From Triticum aestivum (taxonomy: Eukaryota; Streptophyta; Magnoliopsida; Poales; Poaceae), in NCBI RefSeq assembly GCF_018294505.1, contig NC_057807.1, positions 271,045,369 to 271,109,368 on the forward strand: a stretch of 64,000 nt of DNA. The letters are read 5' to 3'. Every line of letters begins with the position of its first letter. The stretch's first letter is position 1. The position numbers and the translations under genes were made by a program. The notes beneath the pieces were generated by a model. That model was given only the letters and a program-made list of their open reading frames with translations. It was not told the DNA's origin and ran no database searches. Positions 59,301-64,000 of this stretch are shown here, piece after piece.

Positions 59301-61218
59301 TGGACCAATTTCGAAGTATGCATATGAGGACTTACCGGAATTGTTATATGTTGTTCCCGGCCTCATTTAAACTTGCCTTGATGTGTTGTTCTTGTTTGCA
59401 TCATCTCTTGCCATGAGTAGCCTCATCGAGTTTTGTCATGCATCATGCTTGTTGTGCATCATGCCTTGTTCATGTTTGGTGTGTTTACCATGTTGTGTGC
59501 TTCTTCTCGATAGTTCCCGTTTCGTTGTGATTGTGAGGATTCGTTCGTCTATGCTTGGTTCGTCTTCGTGGCTTCATCTTCTTCTTCATGGACTCGTTCT
59601 TCTTCCTTGCGGGATTTCAGGCAAGATGACCGCTACCCTGGATCTCACTACTATCATTGCTATGCTAGTTGCTTCATTCTATCTCTATGTTGCATTACCT
59701 ATCTGTTGCTCTTCAAGCCTCCCAAATTGCCATGAACCTCTAACCTTTGACACCCTTCCTAGCAAACCATTGCTTGGCTATGTTACAGCTTTGCTTAGCC
59801 CTCTTATAGCATTGCTAGTTGCAGGTGAAGTTGAAGATTGCTCCATGACGGACAGGATTATGTTGGGATATCACAATATCTCTTATATTATTAATGCATC
59901 TATATACTTGGTAAAGGGTGGAAGACTTGGCCTTATGCCTGGTGTTTTGTTCCACTCTTGCCGCCCTAGTTTCCGTCATATCGGTGTTATGTTCCCGGAT
60001 TTTGCGTTCCTTACGCGGTTGGGTGATTTATGGGACCCCCTTGATAGTTTGCTTTGAATAAAACTCCTCCAGCAAGGCCCAACCTTGGTTTTACCATTTG
60101 CCTCACCTGGCCCTTTTTCCCTTGGGAGTCGCGCTCTTGAGGGTCATCTTTATTTTACCCCCCCCCCCCCCGGGTCAGTGCTTCTCTAAGTGTTGGTCTG
60201 AACTGAGCTGCCTGCGGGGCCACCTCTGGGCAACCTGAGGGTTGGTTTTACTCGTAGCTAGTCTCATCCGGTGTTGCCCTGAGAACGAGATATGTGCAGC
60301 TCCTATCGGGATTTATCGGCGCATCGGGCGGCTTTGCTGGTCTTGTTTTACCATTGTCGAAATGTCTTGTAAACCGGGATTCCGAGTCTGATCGGGTCTT
60401 CCTAGGAGAAGGTATATCCTTCGTTGATCGCGAGAGCTTATCATGGGCTAAGTTGGGACACCCCTGCAGGGTATAATCTTTCGAAAGCCGTGCCTGCGGT
60501 TATAGGCAGATGGGAATTTGTTAATGTCCGGTTGTAGATAACTTGACACCAGATACGAATTAAAACACATCAACCGCGTGTGTTGCCGTGATGGTCTCTT
60601 TTCGGTGGAGTCCGGGAAGTGAACATGGTTTTGGGTTATGTTTGACGTAAGTAGGAGTTCAGGATCACTTCTTGATCATTGCTAGTTTCATGACCGTTCC
60701 GCTTGCTCTCTTCTCGCTCTTATTTGCGTATGTTAGCCACCATATATGCTTAGCCGCTGCTGCAACCTCACCACTTTACCCCTTCCTTTCCCTTTAAGCT
60801 TTGCTAGTCTTGATACCCATGGTAATGGGATTGCTGAGTCCTCGTGGCTCACAGATTACTACAACAACAGTTGCAGGTATAGGTTTATGTGATGATCATG
60901 ATGCGAGAGCGATGCTTGCTTGGGTTGAGTTTCTTCTTCTGCTTCTTCGATCAGGGGATAGGTTCCAGGTCGGCAGCCTGGGCTAGCAGGGTGGATGTCA
61001 TTTGAGTTTCTGTTTATGTTTCATCCGTAGTCGGATGTTGCTCTTATGTATTATGATGTTGTATTCGTGTGGCATTGTATGCCTTATGTATGTACCCCCA
61101 TCTATTATGTAATGTTGAGGTAATGATATCCACCTTGCAAAAGCATTTCAATATGCGGGTCTATCCTTGGTGGGACCTTCAAGTTCCTTTTGGATAGGGT
61201 CGCATATTGGGCGTGACA
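56315..61218 (+). mobile_element. Solo LTR, 4.9 kb, of an unassigned large-LTR retrotransposon
   Basis: TSD GTAAT is exact (56310-56314, 61219-61223). Termini are TGTCACGCCCC and GGGCGTGACA. There is no PBS, internal domain or second LTR, so recombination between LTRs is the simplest origin. It has TATAAAT at 56802, a GC-rich leader (56850-57420) with GGATCCGG repeats, then 3.7 kb of T-rich DNA. The size suits Sukkula/Erika-like Triticeae families; I cannot assign it. An ORF at 59383-60057 lies in U5-like DNA. Confidence 0.82.
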
Positions 61219-61223
61219 GTAAT

Positions 61224-63317
61224 GGTGTGTCCGAACGTCGTAATCGTACTTTACTAGATATGGTGTGATCTATGATGTCTCTTACCGATTTACCACTATC
61301 GTTTTGGAGTTATGCATTAGAGACAGTTGCATTCACGTTAAAAAGGGCACCATCTAAATCCGTTGAGACGACACATTATGAACTGTGGTTTAGCAAGAAA
61401 CCTAAGCTATCATTTCTTAAAGTTTGGGATTGCGATGCTTATGTGAAAAAGTTTCATCCTGATAAGCTCAAACCCAAATCGGAGAAATGTGTCTTCATAG
61501 GATACCCAAAGAAGACAGTTGGGTACACCTTCTATCACAGATCCGACGGCAAGATCTTTGTTGCTAAGAATGGATCCTTTCTATAGAAGGAGTTTTCTCG
61601 AAAGAAGTGAGTGGGAGGAAAGTAGAAATTGATGAGGTAACTGTACCTGCTCCCTTATTGGAAAGTGGTTCATCACAGAAATCTGTTCCTGTGACTCCTA
61701 CACCAATTAGTGAGGAAGCTAATGATGATGATCATGTAACTTCAGATCAAGTTACTACCAAACCTCGTAGGTCAACCAGAGTAAGATCCGCACCAGAGTG
61801 ATACGGTAATCCTGTTCTGGAGGTCATGTTACTTGACCATAACGAACCTACGAACTATGAGGAAACGATGATGAGCCCAGATTCCACGAAATGGCTTGAG
61901 GCCATGAAATATGAGATGGGATCCATGTATGAGAACAAAGTGTGGACTTTGATTAACTTGCTCGATGATCGGCAAGCCATAGAAAATAAATGGATTTTCA
62001 AGAGGAAGACGGACGCTGATAGTAGTGTTACTATCTACAAAGCTAGACTTGTCGAAAAAGGTTTTTCACAAAGTTCAAGATGTTGACTACGATGAGTTTT
62101 TTCTCACTCGTATCGATGCATAAAGTCTGTCCAAATCATGTTAGCAAATTGCCACATTTTATGAAATCTGGCAAATGGATATCAAAACTACATTGCTTAA
62201 TGGATTTCTTAAAGAAGAGTTGTATATGATGCAACCAGAAGGTTTTGTCAATCCTAAAGGTGCTAACAAAATGTGCAAGCTCCAGTGATCCCTCTATGGA
62301 CTGGTGCAAGCATCTCGGAGTTGGGATATACGTTTTGATAAGTTGATCAAAGCATATAGTTTTATACGGACTTGCGGTGAAGCCTGTATTTACAAGAAAG
62401 TGAGTGGGAGCACTACATCCTTTCTAATAAGTATATGTGAACAACATATTGTTGATCGGAAATGATGTAGAATTTTCTGGAAAGCATAAAGGAGTGTTTG
62501 AAAGGAGTTTTTCAAAGAAAGACGTCGGTAAAGCTAATTACATATTGAGCATCAAAATCTATTGAGATAGATCAAGACGCTTGATAACATTTTCAATGAG
62601 TACATACCTTGACAAGATTTTGAAGTAGTTCAAAATGGAACAGTCAAAGAAAGAGTTCTTGCCTGTGTTGCAAAGGTGTGAAATTGAGTAAGACTCAAAT
62701 CCTGACCATAGCAGAAAATAGAAAGAGAATGAAAGTTATTTCCTATGCCTCAGTCATAGGTTCTATAAAGTATGTCATGCTATGGACCAGACCTATTATA
62801 TACCCTACTCTGGTTTGGCAAGGGAGTACAATAGTGATCTAGGAGTAGATCACTGGATATTGGTCAAAATTATCCTTAGTGGAATAAGGATGTGTTTCTC
62901 GATTATGGAGGTGACAAGAGGTTCGTCGTAAAGGGATACATCGATGCAAATTTTGACACTGATCCAGATGACTCTAAGTCTCAGTATGGATACATATTGA
63001 AAGTGGGAGCAATTAGCTAGAGTACCTCCGTGCAGAGCATTGAAGACATAGAATATTTGCAAAATACATACGGCTTTGAATGCGACAGACCCGTTGACTA
63101 AACTTCTCTCACAAGAAAAACATGATCACACCTTAGTACTCTTTGGGTGTTAATCACATAGCAATGTGAACTAGATTATTGACTCTAGTAAACCCTTTGG
63201 GTGTTGGTCACATGATGATGTGAACCATGGGTGTTAATCACATGGTGATGTGAACTATTGGTGTTGAATCACATGGCGCTGTGAACTAGATTATTGACTC
63301 TAGTGCAAGTGGGAGAC
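61224..63317 (+). pseudogene. Integrase end, RT and RNase H of Angela copy 2
   Basis: LSFWSYALETVAF and KCVFIGYPKKTVGYTFYHRSDGK (61272-61586), the SGRKVEIDEVTVPAP linker (61607), then RT start (YEETMMSPDSTKWLEAM, WIFKRKTDAD; to 62086). Beyond 62087 RT and RNase H are recognisable only in scraps with many stops and indels. The DNA ends with three GGTGTTNNTCACATG-type repeats and the polypurine tract before the 3' LTR. Confidence 0.83.
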
Positions 63318-64000
63318 TGAAGGAAATATGCCCTAGAGGCAATAATAAAGTTTTTATTTATTTCCTTATTTCATGATAAATGTTTATTATTCATGCTAGA
63401 ATTGTATTAACCGGAAACTTAGTACATGTGTGAATACATAGACAAACAAAGTGTCACTAGTATGCCTATACTTGACTAGCTCGTTGAATCAAAGATGGTT
63501 AAGTTTCCTAGCCATAGACATGAGTTGTCATTTGATTAACGGGATAAGATCATTAGAGAATGATGTGATTGACTTGACCCATTCCGTCAGCTTAGTACTT
63601 GATCGTTTAGTATGTTGCTATTGCTTTCTTCATGACTTATACATATTCCTATGACTATGAGATTATGCAACTCCTGAATAACGGAGGAACACTTTGTATG
63701 CTACCAAACATCACAACGTAACTGGGTGATTATAAAGGTGCTCTACAGGTGTCTTCGATGGTACTTGTTGAGTTGGCATAGATCAAGATTAGGATTTGTC
63801 ACTCCGATTGTCAGAGAGGTATCTCTAGGCCCTCTCGGTAATGCACATCACTATAAGCCTTCCAAGCAATGTGACTAATGAGTTAATTGCGGGATGATGT
63901 ATTACGGAACGAGTAAAGAGACTTGCCGGTAACGAGATTGAGCTAGGTATTGAAATACCGACAATCGAATCTCGGGCAAGTAACATACCGATGACAAAGG
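63318..64000 (+). repeat. 3' LTR of Angela copy 2, left 683 bp
   Basis: Starts TGAAGGAAATATGCCC. It carries the intact empty site AAATGTTTATTATTC of the MITE insertion in the sister LTR. Runs off the window. Confidence 0.88.

Larger units (their letters stand above)
29536..64000 (+). mobile_element. Ty1/Copia element, Angela-type, copy 2, host of three insertions, 3' end outside the window
   Basis: The 5' LTR is at 29536, PBS at 32150, and decayed gag-PR-IN-RT-RNaseH follow. The polypurine tract AAGTGGGAGAC and the 3' LTR from 63318 are cut by the window edge. Insertions: MITE at 29605, Athila at 34797, solo LTR at 56315. Removing them and one TSD copy each leaves a continuous Angela layout. 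It shares LTR variants between its two ends not seen in copy 1, confirming the pairing. Possible left TSD is CTCCT (29531-29535). Confidence 0.86.

Overview
The window is intergenic DNA from a Triticeae grass genome (wheat, Aegilops, barley or a close relative). The evidence is the set of LTR sequences I recognise: a BARE1/Angela-type Copia LTR (starting TGAAGGAAATATGCCC), a Sabrina/WHAM-type Athila LTR, a Maximus/SIRE-type Copia LTR, a Tekay-type chromovirus and a Tat-type Gypsy. Family names are from memory of motifs; clade calls rest on visible domains, primer-binding sites, polypurine tracts and target-site duplications (TSDs). Species and subgenome cannot be decided. Nothing bacterial or viral-genomic is present. 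There are two assembly gaps (4149-4342 and 4995-5504), both inside tandem repeats.

Region 1 (1-6205). The only non-LTR gene is at the left edge: a two-exon GRF-type zinc-finger gene on the minus strand (745..65). It has good splice sites and one in-frame TAG before a C-terminal membrane segment. Next come a degraded tRNA-like sequence, a roughly 0.65-0.77 kb GC-rich unit repeated three to four times, 79-bp and 71-bp tandem arrays, and the subterminal repeats and degenerate end (CATTACAAAAAGAAG on the minus strand) of a CACTA-type DNA transposon at 6010. The CACTA abuts a scrap of an older LTR retrotransposon (6011-6205).

Region 2 (6206-64000) is one nest of insertions. A Tekay-type Gypsy element begins at 6206. 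Its RNase H region is split by a reverse-oriented Angela-type Copia element (12430-21115, TSD GGATT). Its 3' LTR is cut at 23957 by a reverse-oriented Tat-type Gypsy element. That element is cut at 29535 by a second Angela-type element in plus orientation, which runs off the right edge. Three insertions lie in this second Angela: an 857-bp foldback Mutator-type MITE in its 5' LTR (9-bp TSD AAATGTTTA), an Athila element in its integrase region (34797-55964, TSD CTTGC), and a 4.9-kb solo LTR (56315-61218, TSD GTAAT). The Athila 3' LTR is itself split by a Maximus-type Copia element (35545-48373, TSD GCAAG/ACAAG). The chain Tekay > Tat > Angela > Athila > Maximus is five levels deep. By-eye LTR divergence (about 2% Maximus, about 5% Athila) agrees with that order.

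Almost all retrotransposon genes are broken by stops, frameshifts or deletions. The most notable content is: an intact 246-aa ORF between PBS and gag in the Tekay element; an antisense ORF with its own TATA box and a B3-like segment in the Tat element; a downstream ORF in the Maximus element that appears to need splicing of a 551-bp intron; dense GCGGTACTACCGC near-palindromes in the Maximus LTRs, with the opposite-sense motif clustered around that intron; and the foldback MITE with nested inverted arms. All these elements sit inside known transposon classes. I did not find a clear new cellular system.
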